In this document: piece after piece, positions 53,777-62,275 of the stretch
How positions within the stretch are numbered: the stretch's first letter is position 1
Layout of the letters: each line of letters starts with the position of its first letter
NCBI RefSeq assembly: GCF_009834565.1
Contig: NZ_CP019428.1
Location: 4,774,001-4,838,000 of the forward strand
DNA from: Pseudomonas sp. R76
Lineage (GTDB): Bacteria > Pseudomonadota > Gammaproteobacteria > Pseudomonadales > Pseudomonadaceae
Length of the DNA stretch: 64,000 nucleotides
Direction of reading: 5' to 3'
Notes under the pieces: generated by a model
What the model saw: the letters and a program-made list of their open reading frames with translations, nothing else
Told to the model about the DNA's origin: nothing
Database searches by the model: none
Position numbers and translations under genes: made by a program

Positions 53777-54606
53777 AGCACAGGTCCCGCGCTCGTCTGA
53801 TGCACCAATCGCTCGACGAAAAACTCCAGATGCCCCCGAGGGTTGGCGGGCAACGGCCAAGTATCGACCTTCTGGGCAATAGCCTTGAACGCCAGTGCGC
53901 ACTTCGAACGAGGGAACGCTTCGTAGACTGCACGCTGCTTTTGCACAGCCTTGCGCACACACTCGTCATAAGGAACTGCGCCAACGTATTGTAAGGCGAC
54001 ATCGAGGAAGCGATCCGTGACCTTGGTCAACTTGGCGAACAGGTTTCGCCCTTCCTGCGGGCTTTGGGCCATGTTGGCCAGCACGCGGAAGCGGTTCATG
54101 CCGTAGTCACGGTTAAGCAGTTTGATCAAGGCATAGGCGTCGGTGATCGAGGTGGGTTCGTCGCAGACCACCAGCAGCACCTCTTGCGCGGCGCGCACGA
54201 AGCTGACCACGGACTCGCCAATGCCGGCGGCGGTGTCGATCACCAGCACGTCGAGGTTGTCGCCGATGTCGCTGAACGCCTGGATCAGGCCGGCATGCTG
54301 CGCCGGGCTCAGGTGCACCATGCTCTGGGTGCCCGAAGCGGCCGGCACGATGCGAATGCCACCGGGGCCTTGCAGCAGCACATCGCGCAGCTCGCAGCGG
54401 CCTTCAATCACATCGGCAAGGGTGTGTTTGGGTGTCAGCCCCAGCAACACGTCGACGTTCGCCAGGCCCAGGTCAGCATCCAGCAGCATGACGCGACGGC
54501 CAAGCTCTGCCAGGGCCAGGGACAAATTCACTGACACGTTAGTTTTCCCGACGCCACCTTTGCCGCCGGTCACCGCGATCACCTGTACGGGATGCATGCT
54601 GCCCAT
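53773..54606 (-). CDS. fleN: Flagellar number regulator FleN
   Basis: A 277-residue MinD/ParA-type ATPase (FleN/FlhG). The deviant Walker A TGGKGGVGKTNVSVNLSLAL is near residue 13, with LLDADLGLANVDVLLG and VIDTAAGIGESV. It restrains the regulator FleQ to keep a single polar flagellum. ATG 54597 is an alternative start. Located between flhF and fliA as is usual. Confidence 0.95.
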   Translation of the reverse strand: MGSMHPVQVIAVTGGKGGVGKTNVSVNLSLALAELGRRVMLLDADLGLANVDVLLGLTPKHTLADVIEGRCELRDVLLQGPGGIRIVPAASGTQSMVHLSPAQHAGLIQAFSDIGDNLDVLVIDTAAGIGESVVSFVRAAQEVLLVVCDEPTSITDAYALIKLLNRDYGMNRFRVLANMAQSPQEGRNLFAKLTKVTDRFLDVALQYVGAVPYDECVRKAVQKQRAVYEAFPRSKCALAFKAIAQKVDTWPLPANPRGHLEFFVERLVHQTSAGPVL

Positions 54607-54713
54607 TTTATTTCTTTACCTTGTCTTGCTTAGACGCAGGCTACATGGCTTGGCCGCGTGAATCGCTTGCAGACCATCGATGTAGATACATTTCACGGTG
54701 TTCATCCTGACCC

Positions 54714-56030
54714 TCAACCCACCCGCTTGGCGGGGTTGTGGTAAAGGTCGGCGAACATATCGGCCATCGCTTCCTCGCTAGGCTCTTCTTGCATTTGCAC
54801 ACTGACAGCACGGCTGACCAACTGATGACGGCGCGGCAGATGAAGATCATCCGGGATCCGCGGCCCGTCGGTCAGGTAGGCGACCGGTAATTCATGACTG
54901 ATAGCCAGGCTCAGCACTTCGCCCAGGCTCGCGGTTTCGTCGAGCTTGGTGAGGATGCAACCGGCCAGGCCGCAGCGTTTGTAGCTGTGGTAGGCAGCGG
55001 TAAGAACCTGTTTCTGGCTGGTGGTTGCAAGCACCAGGTAATTTTTCGACTTGATGCCACGCCCGGCCAGGCTTTCCAGCTGCATGCGCAGCGCCGGGTC
55101 ACTGGCTTGCAGGCCAGCGGTGTCGATCAGCACTACGCGTTTGCGCAGCAGCGGGTCGAGGGCGTTGGCCAGGGACTGGCCCGGGTCGACGTGGGTCACC
55201 GACACATTGAGAATGCGGCCCAACGTCTTGAGCTGTTCCTGGGCACCGATGCGGTAGCTGTCCATGCTCACCAGCGCGATATTCTGCGCGCCGTACTTGA
55301 GCACATAACGCGCAGCCAGCTTGGCCAGGGTGGTGGTCTTGCCCATGCCGGCAGGGCCGACCATGGCAATCACACCGCCCTCTTCCAGCGGTTCGATTTC
55401 CGGGGTGACGATCATGCGCGCCAGGTGCGCCAGCAACATGCGCCAGGCTTGGCGCGGTTCTTCAACTTCGGCGGTCAGCGCCAGCAGGTCGCGGGACAAC
55501 GGGCCGGACAGGCCGATGCGCTGCAGGCGGCGCCACAGGTTGGCCTGTTGCGGCTTGCTGCCTTGCAACTGGTTCCAGGCAAGCGACCCGAGCTGCACTT
55601 CGAGCAGTTCACGCAGGCCATTGAGTTCAAAACGCATCGAATCGAACACGCGCTGGTCGACTGCGGCGGCCGGGGCTGGCGCTGCAGGACGTGGCGGTTC
55701 TTTGAAAGTCGGTTCAACCAGCGGCTCCGCGGCGGTCAGCGGCAGGCCGGCGAACAACTGGCGATTGGTGGTGGTATCGCTGTCGCCACGCATGCTCAGC
55801 TCAGCCTGGGCCGAGACAATGCGCGAAGCGGTCTTGCGCAGCTCGTCTTCGAGTTCCATGTTCGGCACGCGCGGCGCCAAGGCCTGCGGCGTGTAATCCA
55901 GCGCAGCCGTAAGCTCGACACCGCCGGCAATGCGACGGTTGCCGATAATCGCGGCATCGGCGCCCAGCTCATCACGTACCAGTTTCATGGCCTGACGCAT
56001 ATCGGCGGCGAAAAAACGCTTAACTTGCAT
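54714..56030 (-). CDS. flhF: Flagellar biosynthesis GTPase FlhF
   Basis: A 438-residue SRP-type GTPase that sets the polar site of the flagellum. N-terminal B domain (1-150), then NG domain with the P-loop GPAGMGKTTTLAKLAARY (about 232), VSMDSYRIGAQEQL, VLIDTAGL and LTKLDETASLG. It lies 11 bp after flhA and 107 bp before fleN. Confidence 0.95.
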   Translation of the reverse strand: MQVKRFFAADMRQAMKLVRDELGADAAIIGNRRIAGGVELTAALDYTPQALAPRVPNMELEDELRKTASRIVSAQAELSMRGDSDTTTNRQLFAGLPLTAAEPLVEPTFKEPPRPAAPAPAAAVDQRVFDSMRFELNGLRELLEVQLGSLAWNQLQGSKPQQANLWRRLQRIGLSGPLSRDLLALTAEVEEPRQAWRMLLAHLARMIVTPEIEPLEEGGVIAMVGPAGMGKTTTLAKLAARYVLKYGAQNIALVSMDSYRIGAQEQLKTLGRILNVSVTHVDPGQSLANALDPLLRKRVVLIDTAGLQASDPALRMQLESLAGRGIKSKNYLVLATTSQKQVLTAAYHSYKRCGLAGCILTKLDETASLGEVLSLAISHELPVAYLTDGPRIPDDLHLPRRHQLVSRAVSVQMQEEPSEEAMADMFADLYHNPAKRVG

Positions 56031-56041
56031 AACCCACTACC

Positions 56042-58174
56042 TCAGCCGTTGGGCCCTACTGTCGCGACGATAGTCACTTGCTTGTTGTCAGGAATTTCCT
56101 GATAAGCCAAAACGTGCAAATTCGGTACTGCCAGGCGTCCAAACCGCGACAACATCGCGCGGACCGGGCCTGCCACCAGCAGAATCACCGGGTGACCCGC
56201 CATTTCCTGGCGCTGCGCGGCTTCGATCAACGAGCGCTGCAGTTTTTCCGCCATGCTTGGCTCCAGCAGAACGCCCTCTTCCTGGCCTTGTCCTGCCTTC
56301 TGAATACTATTGAGCAATATTTGTTCCAACCTTGGCTCCAAGGTAATAACAGGCAGCTCAGACTCAATGCCTACAATGCTTTGCACGATTGCACGGGACA
56401 ATCCGACGCGCACCGCCGCCACCAAAGCGGCAGTATCTTGACTCTTGGCGGCATTGTTGGCGATGGCCTCGGCGATGCTGCGAATGTCGCGTACCGGCAC
56501 CTGTTCGGCAAGCAAGGCTTGCAGCACTTTGAGCAACTGCGACAGCGACAGCACGCCCGGCACCAGCTCTTCGGCCAATTTTGGCGAGGCTTTGGCCAGC
56601 AACTCCATCAATTGCTGGACTTCCTCGTGGCCGATCAGCTCGTGGGAGTGTTTGTACAGGATCTGGTTGAGGTGCGTGGCGACTACGGTGCTGGCGTCCA
56701 CCACGGTGTAACCGAGGGATTGCGCCTGGCTGCGCTGGCTGACTTCAATCCACACCGCTTCGAGGCCAAAAGCCGGATCTTTGGCGGTGATGCCGTTAAG
56801 CGTACCGAACACCTGGCCGGGGTTGATCGCCAGTTCGCGGTCGGGGTAAATCTCGGCTTCGGCCAGGATCACGCCCATCAGGGTCAACCGGTAGGCGCTG
56901 GGCGCCAGGTCGAGGTTGTCGCGGATATGCACGGTGGGCATCAGGAAGCCCAGGTCCTGGGACAGCTTCTTGCGCACGCCCTTGATCCGCGCCAGCAATT
57001 GGCCGCCCTGGTTGCGGTCCACCAACGGAATCAAGCGGTAGCCGACTTCCAGGCCGATCATGTCGATCGGGGTTACGTCATCCCAGCCAAGCTCCTTGGT
57101 TTCCTGGGCGCGGGCCGGGGACGGCAGCAGGTCTTGTTGGCGGGCGATCTCCTGCTGGGCCAGGACCTTGACCTGGTTTTGCTTGCGCCAGAACAGGTAA
57201 GCACCGCCGGCTGCCATGGCCGCCATGCTCAGGAACGAGACGTGCGGCATGCCCGGCACGATGCCCATGATCGCCATGATGCCCGCCGCCACGGCCAGCG
57301 CTTTGGGCGAGGCGAACATCTGCCGGCTGATCTGCTTGCCCATGTCTTCGGAGCCCGAAGCACGGGTCACCATGATCGCCGCCGCTGTGGATAACAACAG
57401 TGATGGCAATTGCGCCACTAAACCGTCACCGATGGTCAGCAAGGCATACACCTTGCCCGCATCGCCGAAGGTCATGCCGTGCTGGAAGATACCGACCGCC
57501 ATGCCGCCGATCAGGTTGATGAACAGAATCAACAGGCCGGCGATGGCGTCACCGCGTACGAATTTGCTCGCGCCGTCCATGGAACCATAGAACTCGGCCT
57601 CCTGGGCCACTTCCAGGCGGCGGGACTTGGCCTGGTTCTGGTCGATCAGGCCGGCGTTGAGGTCGGCGTCGATGGCCATTTGTTTGCCGGGCATGGCGTC
57701 GAGGGTAAACCGCGCGCTCACCTCGGAAATCCGCCCGGCGCCCTTGGTCACCACCACGAAGTTGATGATCATCAGGATCGCGAACACCACGATACCGACC
57801 ACGTAGTTACCGCCGATCACCACCTCACCGAAAGCCTGGATAACCTTACCGGCGGCGGCGTGGCCGTCCTGGCCGTGGAGCATCACCACCCGCGTGGACG
57901 CCACATTGAGCGCCAGGCGCAGCAGCGTTGCAATCAGCAGGATGGTGGGGAAAACCGCGAAATCCAGTGGGCGCAGGGCGTACACGCAGACCAGCAGCAC
58001 CACCACCGACAAGGCGATGTTGAAGGTGAAGAACACATCGAGCAGGAACGGCGGCATCGGCAACATCATCATTGCCAGCATCACCAGCAACAACAACGGC
58101 ACACCCAGGTTGCCCCGCGACAAGTCAGTCAGGGTGCCACGGGCCGTGTTGAGCATTTGAGAGCGATCTACCAC
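56042..58174 (-). CDS. flhA: Flagellar export gate protein FlhA
   Basis: A 710-residue inner-membrane export-gate protein (P. aeruginosa FlhA 707). N-terminal half with eight membrane helices (NLGVPLLLLVMLAMMMLPMPP onward), the conserved cytoplasmic FHIPEP-type loop (AGRISEVSARFTLDAMPGKQMAID), and a large C-terminal cytoplasmic domain that docks substrates. The GTG at 58174 was chosen because it gives the family N-terminus VDRSQMLNTARG and has GAGGA upstream. A sigma54-type promoter lies at 58238-58252, making this the first gene of flhA-flhF-fleN-fliA. Confidence 0.95.
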   Translation of the reverse strand: MVDRSQMLNTARGTLTDLSRGNLGVPLLLLVMLAMMMLPMPPFLLDVFFTFNIALSVVVLLVCVYALRPLDFAVFPTILLIATLLRLALNVASTRVVMLHGQDGHAAAGKVIQAFGEVVIGGNYVVGIVVFAILMIINFVVVTKGAGRISEVSARFTLDAMPGKQMAIDADLNAGLIDQNQAKSRRLEVAQEAEFYGSMDGASKFVRGDAIAGLLILFINLIGGMAVGIFQHGMTFGDAGKVYALLTIGDGLVAQLPSLLLSTAAAIMVTRASGSEDMGKQISRQMFASPKALAVAAGIMAIMGIVPGMPHVSFLSMAAMAAGGAYLFWRKQNQVKVLAQQEIARQQDLLPSPARAQETKELGWDDVTPIDMIGLEVGYRLIPLVDRNQGGQLLARIKGVRKKLSQDLGFLMPTVHIRDNLDLAPSAYRLTLMGVILAEAEIYPDRELAINPGQVFGTLNGITAKDPAFGLEAVWIEVSQRSQAQSLGYTVVDASTVVATHLNQILYKHSHELIGHEEVQQLMELLAKASPKLAEELVPGVLSLSQLLKVLQALLAEQVPVRDIRSIAEAIANNAAKSQDTAALVAAVRVGLSRAIVQSIVGIESELPVITLEPRLEQILLNSIQKAGQGQEEGVLLEPSMAEKLQRSLIEAAQRQEMAGHPVILLVAGPVRAMLSRFGRLAVPNLHVLAYQEIPDNKQVTIVATVGPNG

Positions 58175-58237
58175 CGGTATTCCTCGTGTTCCTTGAAGCA
58201 AAGTTTTGACGCTGAGAGGCGTCCTGGAGGCGGTATT

Positions 58238-58252
58238 GCAAGAAGCCTTCCA
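58238..58252 (-). promoter_or_regulatory. Sigma54 (RpoN)-type promoter for flhA
   Basis: The minus strand reads TGGAAGGCTTCTTGC, with GG and GC at the -24/-12 spacing of TGGCACG-N4-TTGC. It ends 63 bp before the flhA start. FleQ/RpoN control of flhA is known in P. aeruginosa. Confidence 0.75.
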
Positions 58253-58318
58253 ACTTTTGCTCTGAGACTCAGATGACCGTACAAGCGACCGCGCCTTCCG
58301 GGTGTAAATCCATTCAAA

Positions 58319-58349
58319 TGTGGGAGGGGGCTTGCTCCCGAAGGCGGTG
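58319..58349. repeat. Single REP unit
   Basis: TGTGGGAGGGGGCTTGCTCC followed by CGAAGGCGGTG: one unit of the REP family seen at 2058, without its inverted partner. It lies in the flhA-DUF6124 gap upstream of the sigma54 promoter. Confidence 0.75.
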
Positions 58350-58372
58350 GTTCAGTTAGAACTGTTTTGAAT

Positions 58373-58495
58373 GATCGTTCCCACGCTCTGCGTGGGAATG
58401 CAGCCAGGGACGCTCCGCGTCCCAACTTGAGCCCTGCGCAACGGTGACGCAGAGCGTCACGGGAGGCATTCCCACGCGGGTGCGTGGGAACGATC
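58373..58495. repeat. REPIN copy 1 flanking the DUF6124-like gene
   Basis: 123 bases from GATCGTTCCCACGCTCTGCG to TGCGTGGGAACGATC. By eye it differs at nine positions from the copy at 58949-59071, in the same orientation. Inner stems GGGACGCTCCGCGTCCC and GTGACGCAGAGCGTCAC are present. Confidence 0.9.
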
Positions 58496-58670
58496 TTCAC
58501 AGTTGGAACTGTGTACATCTGCTGCCATTGAGGAAATTTCCGACAAGGTTTTCGGGTTGCCCCTAGGAACTGGGCTCACTAGTCTCCGCACACCGCTGCA
58601 AACGCAGTGGTCGGGCGTCGCGGCTCGCAATATCAAGGAGCTCTCTTATTTCTTTCCACGGAGCGACGCC

Positions 58671-58931
58671 ATGTCCAAAACCACACAAAACGCCCCCACC
58701 GTGCTCTTCACCTTCATCGACGGCATCAGCACCGAAGACCTGATGGTCAACCTCACCGAAACCCTGGCTTCCACCCACGCACTGACCTGCGATTTCGCCT
58801 TTGATCTAGAAGGTTCGCAGCGAGAAGGCGCGCTGGGCATAGCGCAGTTGATTGAGGTAGCGAAGTTGCTGGCTGATCGACTGCTGGATGAGCGAGAACC
58901 GTCATCCGCAGCAACGCAGGGCAACCCCTAG
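58671..58931 (+). CDS. Small DUF6124/DUF3077-like protein
   Basis: An 86-residue acidic, soluble protein without signal peptide or membrane helix. It resembles the small DUF6124/DUF3077 proteins common in Pseudomonas: FIDGISTEDLMVNLTETLASTHALTCDFAFDLEGSQREGALGIAQLIEVAKLLADRLLDE. Function unknown. The ATG at 58671 has CGGAG eight bases upstream; the frame is open further upstream but without similarity. It is the only plus-strand gene in the flagellar block and is bracketed by two direct 123-bp REPINs. Confidence 0.75.
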   Translation: MSKTTQNAPTVLFTFIDGISTEDLMVNLTETLASTHALTCDFAFDLEGSQREGALGIAQLIEVAKLLADRLLDEREPSSAATQGNP

Positions 58932-58948
58932 ACCCAAAAGCCAACACC

Positions 58949-59071
58949 GATCGTTCCCGCGCTCTGCGTGGGAATGCCGCCTGGGACGCTCTGCGTCCCG
59001 ATTTGAGCCCTGCGCAACGGTGACGCGGAGCGTCACGGGATGCATTCCCACGCGGGAGCGTGGGAACGATC
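58949..59071. repeat. REPIN copy 2 flanking the DUF6124-like gene
   Basis: 123 bases from GATCGTTCCCGCGCTCTGCG to AGCGTGGGAACGATC, same orientation as copy 1. Its right end overlaps the stop codon of the cold-shock gene by two bases. Confidence 0.9.
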
Positions 59072-59276
59072 AATCAACAGGCCGTAAGTTAGCGGCCTGC
59101 AGGCCTTTTGCCCCTTGAGTAACCTCGTATTCTACTTTTTGGTTCTCTTCCAGAGTCTTGTACCCATCCCGTGCTATTGCTGAGAAGTGGACGAAAACAT
59201 CCGGGCTCCCATCGTCTTGCGTAATAAACCCAAAACCCTTTTCAGCGTTAAACCATTTCACTTTGCCTGTTGCCAT
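59070..59276 (-). CDS. Cold-shock protein, CspA family
   Basis: A 68-residue single cold-shock domain. All nucleic-acid-binding features are intact: [15 protein letters not shown] (RNP1), DVFVHFSAI (RNP2), and the C-terminal [26 protein letters not shown]. It binds single-stranded RNA/DNA as an RNA chaperone. AGGAG lies ten bases before the ATG. It is 44 bp downstream of a second, diverged cold-shock-domain gene on the same strand and may be co-transcribed. It is inserted between flhB and flhA. Confidence 0.95.
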   Translation of the reverse strand: MATGKVKWFNAEKGFGFITQDDGSPDVFVHFSAIARDGYKTLEENQKVEYEVTQGAKGLQAANLRPVD

Positions 59277-59320
59277 TGCCCTTCTCCTGACATCGCGCTC
59301 GAAACCCGACACGCACGTCG

Positions 59321-59521
59321 CTAGATAATCTTTATGTAGAGCGCAAAGACGCCCGTGGGCCGATGAATCCTCGCCAGTTGCACCCGCTGCCCATTTTTCA
59401 ACCGGCGCGCACCCAGACTCCTGCGATCCACACGTACGGGCTCTTCGCCGCCATCCACTGCGATCCAACCTTCACCGGTTTTTTGGTTGTACGATTTGAT
59501 CGTGCCCGTCACCGCTTCCAT
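59321..59521 (-). CDS. Diverged cold-shock-domain-like protein
   Basis: A 66-residue protein that keeps the framework of a cold-shock domain ([20 protein letters not shown] at the place of [15 protein letters not shown]; then [14 protein letters not shown] and a hydrophobic end) but has lost most of the aromatic nucleic-acid contacts: Trp to Ser, KGFGFI to TGEGWI, and VFVHF to PVRVD. It is therefore unlikely to bind single strands in the usual way. The start has a strong GGGGGAG. Upstream, 79 bp before the ATG, is the perfect palindrome also found before the third gene. Confidence 0.65.
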   Translation of the reverse strand: MEAVTGTIKSYNQKTGEGWIAVDGGEEPVRVDRRSLGARRLKNGQRVQLARIHRPTGVFALYIKII

Positions 59522-59599
59522 CACCACTCCCCCTGCATCTCGCAACTACTTGTGTGCAGTGTGTGCTGTCATGGAACCGCAGGAAGGCGAGGCTGGCTA

Positions 59600-59615
59600 C
59601 TGTCAAAGTTGACAG
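59600..59615. promoter_or_regulatory. Palindromic operator copy 1
   Basis: CTGTCAAAGTTGACAG: two seven-base arms around AG. Identical to the copy at 59961-59976; the surrounding 45 bases are also related. On the minus strand it contains TTGACA, which may be the -35 of the diverged cold-shock gene, so bound regulator would cover the promoter. Confidence 0.6.
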
Positions 59616-59716
59616 GTAGACGGGGGTTGCGGACGGGTGGTAGAGGGCGGGTGAAAACCGAGGAACATGCTGAGCGGCTTGCCACAACAAGCGCTGTTCC
59701 CGGACCGGGTCCAGTT

Positions 59717-59887
59717 TTATTTTTTTCGCTGGCGAGATGTTCGCGCCTTGGGCGGCACCGGCAACACATCGACTGCGCTGCATTGATCGCCCGCCGGCTG
59801 CACGGGCACCGCATTGCCATCGCGGTCCCTGGCAATAAAACCAATGCCCTTGACCGCGTCGAACCACCTGACCGTGCCCCTGTCCAT
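59717..59887 (-). CDS. Short cold-shock-domain remnant or small protein
   Basis: A 56-codon frame starting MDRGTVRWFDAVKGIGFIAR, which is the first strand pair of a cold-shock domain with RNP1 nearly intact (KGIGFI). RNP2 is lost (AVPVQP in place of VFVHF) and the protein ends in a basic tail (KARTSRQRKK) instead of the second half of the barrel. GGGAGAG precedes the ATG and the palindrome at 59961 lies 74 bp upstream. It may be a decaying paralogue or a new small nucleic-acid-binding protein. Confidence 0.5.
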   Translation of the reverse strand: MDRGTVRWFDAVKGIGFIARDRDGNAVPVQPAGDQCSAVDVLPVPPKARTSRQRKK

Positions 59888-59960
59888 CACCGCTCTCCCG
59901 AGCAGCGCATAAAGGCGCGCCGCGCCGCTCTATCAAACAGTGAAGGCGGTGTAATGGGTA

Positions 59961-59976
59961 CTGTCAAAGTTGACAG
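59961..59976. promoter_or_regulatory. Palindromic operator copy 2
   Basis: CTGTCAAAGTTGACAG, identical to the copy at 59600. Both are flanked by TA on the left and GTA on the right, and by related GAAGGCG and GGGTT blocks, showing that promoter and gene were duplicated together. Confidence 0.6.
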
Positions 59977-60021
59977 GTAAGCGCGGGTTTTAGACAGATG
60001 GCCGGCGTTGGCTGTTATACC

Positions 60022-60050
60022 GCCATCGCGGGCAAGCCCGGCTCCCACAG
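60022..60050. repeat. Single REP unit
   Basis: GCCATCGCGGGCAAGCCCGG followed by CTCCCACAG: one unit of the TGTGGGAGC family, inverted relative to 2058. It lies 21 bp downstream of flhB and probably marks the end of the fliM-flhB transcript. Confidence 0.75.
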
Positions 60051-60071
60051 GGGAATGCGCTCAAGGATGAC

Positions 60072-61208
60072 TCAGGAATCGCGGCGCAAGTCCGGTGGAA
60101 TCGGCAGGTCTTTAAGCGGATCAGGCCGCTTGCCCTTGCCCGCCCGGTACTGGCGGATCTGATAGACGTAGGCCAACACCTGCGCCACCGCCAAATACAG
60201 CCCTGCAGGAATCTCCTGATCCAGATCCGTGGAGTAGAAAATCGAGCGCGCCAGCTCCGGCGACTCCAGCAACAGGATGTCGTTGGCCACGGCGATTTCG
60301 CGGATTTTCAGCGCGGTAAAGTCGCTGCCCTTGGCCAGCAGCATCGGCGCGCCGCCCTTCTCCGGGTCGTACTTGAGCGCCACGGCGTAGTGGGTCGGGT
60401 TGGTGATGACCACGTCGGCATCCGGCACCGCCGCCATCATCTTGCGCTGGGACATTTCGCGCTGCAGCTGACGAATACGCTGTTTGACCTCGGGGCGGCC
60501 CTCTTGGTCTTTGTGCTCGTCGCGCACTTCCTGCTTGGTCATCAGCAGCTTCTTGTGGCTCTCCCACAGCTGGATCGGCGCGTCCACGGCGGCGATGATG
60601 ATCAGCCCGCAGGCCATCCACAGCGCACTCCAGCCCACCACTTGCACGCTATGGATGATCGCCGACTCCAGCGGCTCATGGGCGATGCGCAGCAAGTCGT
60701 CGATGTCGGACGACAACACCGTCAGCGCCACAAACAGAATCAGGATGAATTTCGCCAGCGCCTTGAGCAGCTCCACCAACGCCTTGGTGGAAAACATGCG
60801 CTTGAGCCCAGGCCCAGGGTTCATGCGGCTGAACTTGGGCGCCATGCTGCCGGCGGCGAACAGCCAGCCGCCGAGGGACACCGGCCCGATCAAGGCCGCC
60901 AACAGCAGCGTGATCAGCACCGGCTGCACCGCCAGAATTGCGATCTTGCCCGAGTGCAGCAGGTACTGGCCCATGGCGCCGGGGCTGAGCAGCACTTCGC
61001 GGGGCAAGGAGAAGTTGAGTTTCATCAACTCCATCATGTCCAGCGCCAAACCACCGCCGTAAATCAACAGGCCACCGGAGCCGGCGAGCATCACGGCGAG
61101 GGTATTGAGCTCTTTGGAGCGCGCAATCTCGCCCTTTTCCCTGGAGTCCTTTTTACGTTTCTCCGTGGGGTCTTCTGTTTTGTCCTGACCACTCTCGCTC
61201 TCGGCCAT
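60072..61208 (-). CDS. flhB: Flagellar export switch protein FlhB
   Basis: A 378-residue protein with four membrane helices (about 30-210) and a cytoplasmic domain holding the self-cleavage site NPTH (VVITNPTHYAVALKYD, about residue 267), which switches export from hook to filament. The N-terminus is charged (EKRKKDSREKGEIARSKEL), as in the family. It starts three bases after fliR and is the last gene of the fliM-N-O-P-Q-R-flhB run here. Confidence 0.96.
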   Translation of the reverse strand: MAESESGQDKTEDPTEKRKKDSREKGEIARSKELNTLAVMLAGSGGLLIYGGGLALDMMELMKLNFSLPREVLLSPGAMGQYLLHSGKIAILAVQPVLITLLLAALIGPVSLGGWLFAAGSMAPKFSRMNPGPGLKRMFSTKALVELLKALAKFILILFVALTVLSSDIDDLLRIAHEPLESAIIHSVQVVGWSALWMACGLIIIAAVDAPIQLWESHKKLLMTKQEVRDEHKDQEGRPEVKQRIRQLQREMSQRKMMAAVPDADVVITNPTHYAVALKYDPEKGGAPMLLAKGSDFTALKIREIAVANDILLLESPELARSIFYSTDLDQEIPAGLYLAVAQVLAYVYQIRQYRAGKGKRPDPLKDLPIPPDLRRDS

Positions 61209-61211
61209 GGC

Positions 61212-61997
61212 TCAACCCGCCCGTGCCAGATCACGTAAGAACTGCAAGGCGTCAGTCGCCAGCGGTTGATACTGATTGAGAATGTCGGCCATGCCGATCC
61301 AGAAAATCCCCATGCCCAACACCAGGGTCAACGGGAAACCAATCGAGAAAATGTTCAGCTGCGGCGCCGCGCGGGTCATCACGCCAAAGGCGATGTTGAC
61401 CACCAGCAGCGCGGTGATTGCCGGCAACACCAGCAACAGCGAAGCGCCCAGCACCCAGCTCAGGCGCCCCACCAGCTCCCAGAAGTGATTGACCACCAGC
61501 CCCGAGCCCACCGGCAAGGTGGTGAAACTTTCGGTCATGACCTCGAACACCACCAAGTGGCCGTTCATGGCCAGGAACAGCAAGGTCACCAACATGGTCA
61601 GGAACTGGCCGATCACCGCCACCGACACGCCGTTGGTGGGGTCGACCATGGACGCGAAGCCCATGCCCATCTGAATCGAGATGATTTGCCCGGCGATCAC
61701 AAACGCCTGGAAGAACAACGTCAGCGAGAAGCCCAGCAGCGCACCAATGAGGATTTGCTCGGCAATCAGCAGCAGCGCACTCAAGTCCAGGGCATTCACC
61801 GGCGGCATCGGCGGCAAACCGGGCACGATGACCACGGTAATGGCGAAGGCGAAATACAGGCGAATGCGCCGTGGGACCAAGGTGGTGCCGAACACCGGCA
61901 TGGTCATCAGCACCGCCGTGACGCGGAACATCGGCAGGATGAACGACGCCACCCAGGTGCTGATCTGGGTGTCGGTCAAGGCCAGCACAGATTGCAT
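61212..61997 (-). CDS. fliR: Flagellar export apparatus protein FliR
   Basis: A 261-residue inner-membrane protein with six or more helices. It shows the typical FILPMFRVTAVLMTMPVFG start, IGALLGFSLTLFFQAFVIAGQIISIQMGMGFASMVDP and NIAFGVMTRAAPQLNIFSIGFPLTL. It forms the export gate with FliP and FliQ. Four-base gap to fliQ. Confidence 0.96.
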   Translation of the reverse strand: MQSVLALTDTQISTWVASFILPMFRVTAVLMTMPVFGTTLVPRRIRLYFAFAITVVIVPGLPPMPPVNALDLSALLLIAEQILIGALLGFSLTLFFQAFVIAGQIISIQMGMGFASMVDPTNGVSVAVIGQFLTMLVTLLFLAMNGHLVVFEVMTESFTTLPVGSGLVVNHFWELVGRLSWVLGASLLLVLPAITALLVVNIAFGVMTRAAPQLNIFSIGFPLTLVLGMGIFWIGMADILNQYQPLATDALQFLRDLARAG

Positions 61998-62001
61998 GCG
62001 G

Positions 62002-62271
62002 TCAGCCGATCAACTGCGGAATACTGCCGTACAGCTGCAGGATGTATTCCATAAAGGTTTGCACCAGCCACGGGCCGGCGACGATCAAGGTGATCAGCAT
62101 CACCAGCAAACGCGGGAGGAAGCTCAAGGTTTGTTCGTTGATCTGGGTCGCGGCCTGGAACATCGCCACCAGCAGGCCGACCAACAGGCTCGGCACCACC
62201 AGCACGGCGACCATCATGGTGGTCAGCCACAGCGCTTCACGAAACAGGTCGACCGCTACTTCTGGGGTCAT
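62002..62271 (-). CDS. fliQ: Flagellar export apparatus protein FliQ
   Basis: An 89-residue protein with two membrane helices (AVDLFREALWLTTMMVAVLVVPSLLVGLLVAMFQAATQINEQTLSFLPRLL and a second helix), the standard size and sequence of FliQ. Part of the FliPQR gate. Confidence 0.96.
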   Translation of the reverse strand: MTPEVAVDLFREALWLTTMMVAVLVVPSLLVGLLVAMFQAATQINEQTLSFLPRLLVMLITLIVAGPWLVQTFMEYILQLYGSIPQLIG

Positions 62272-62275
62272 GGCG

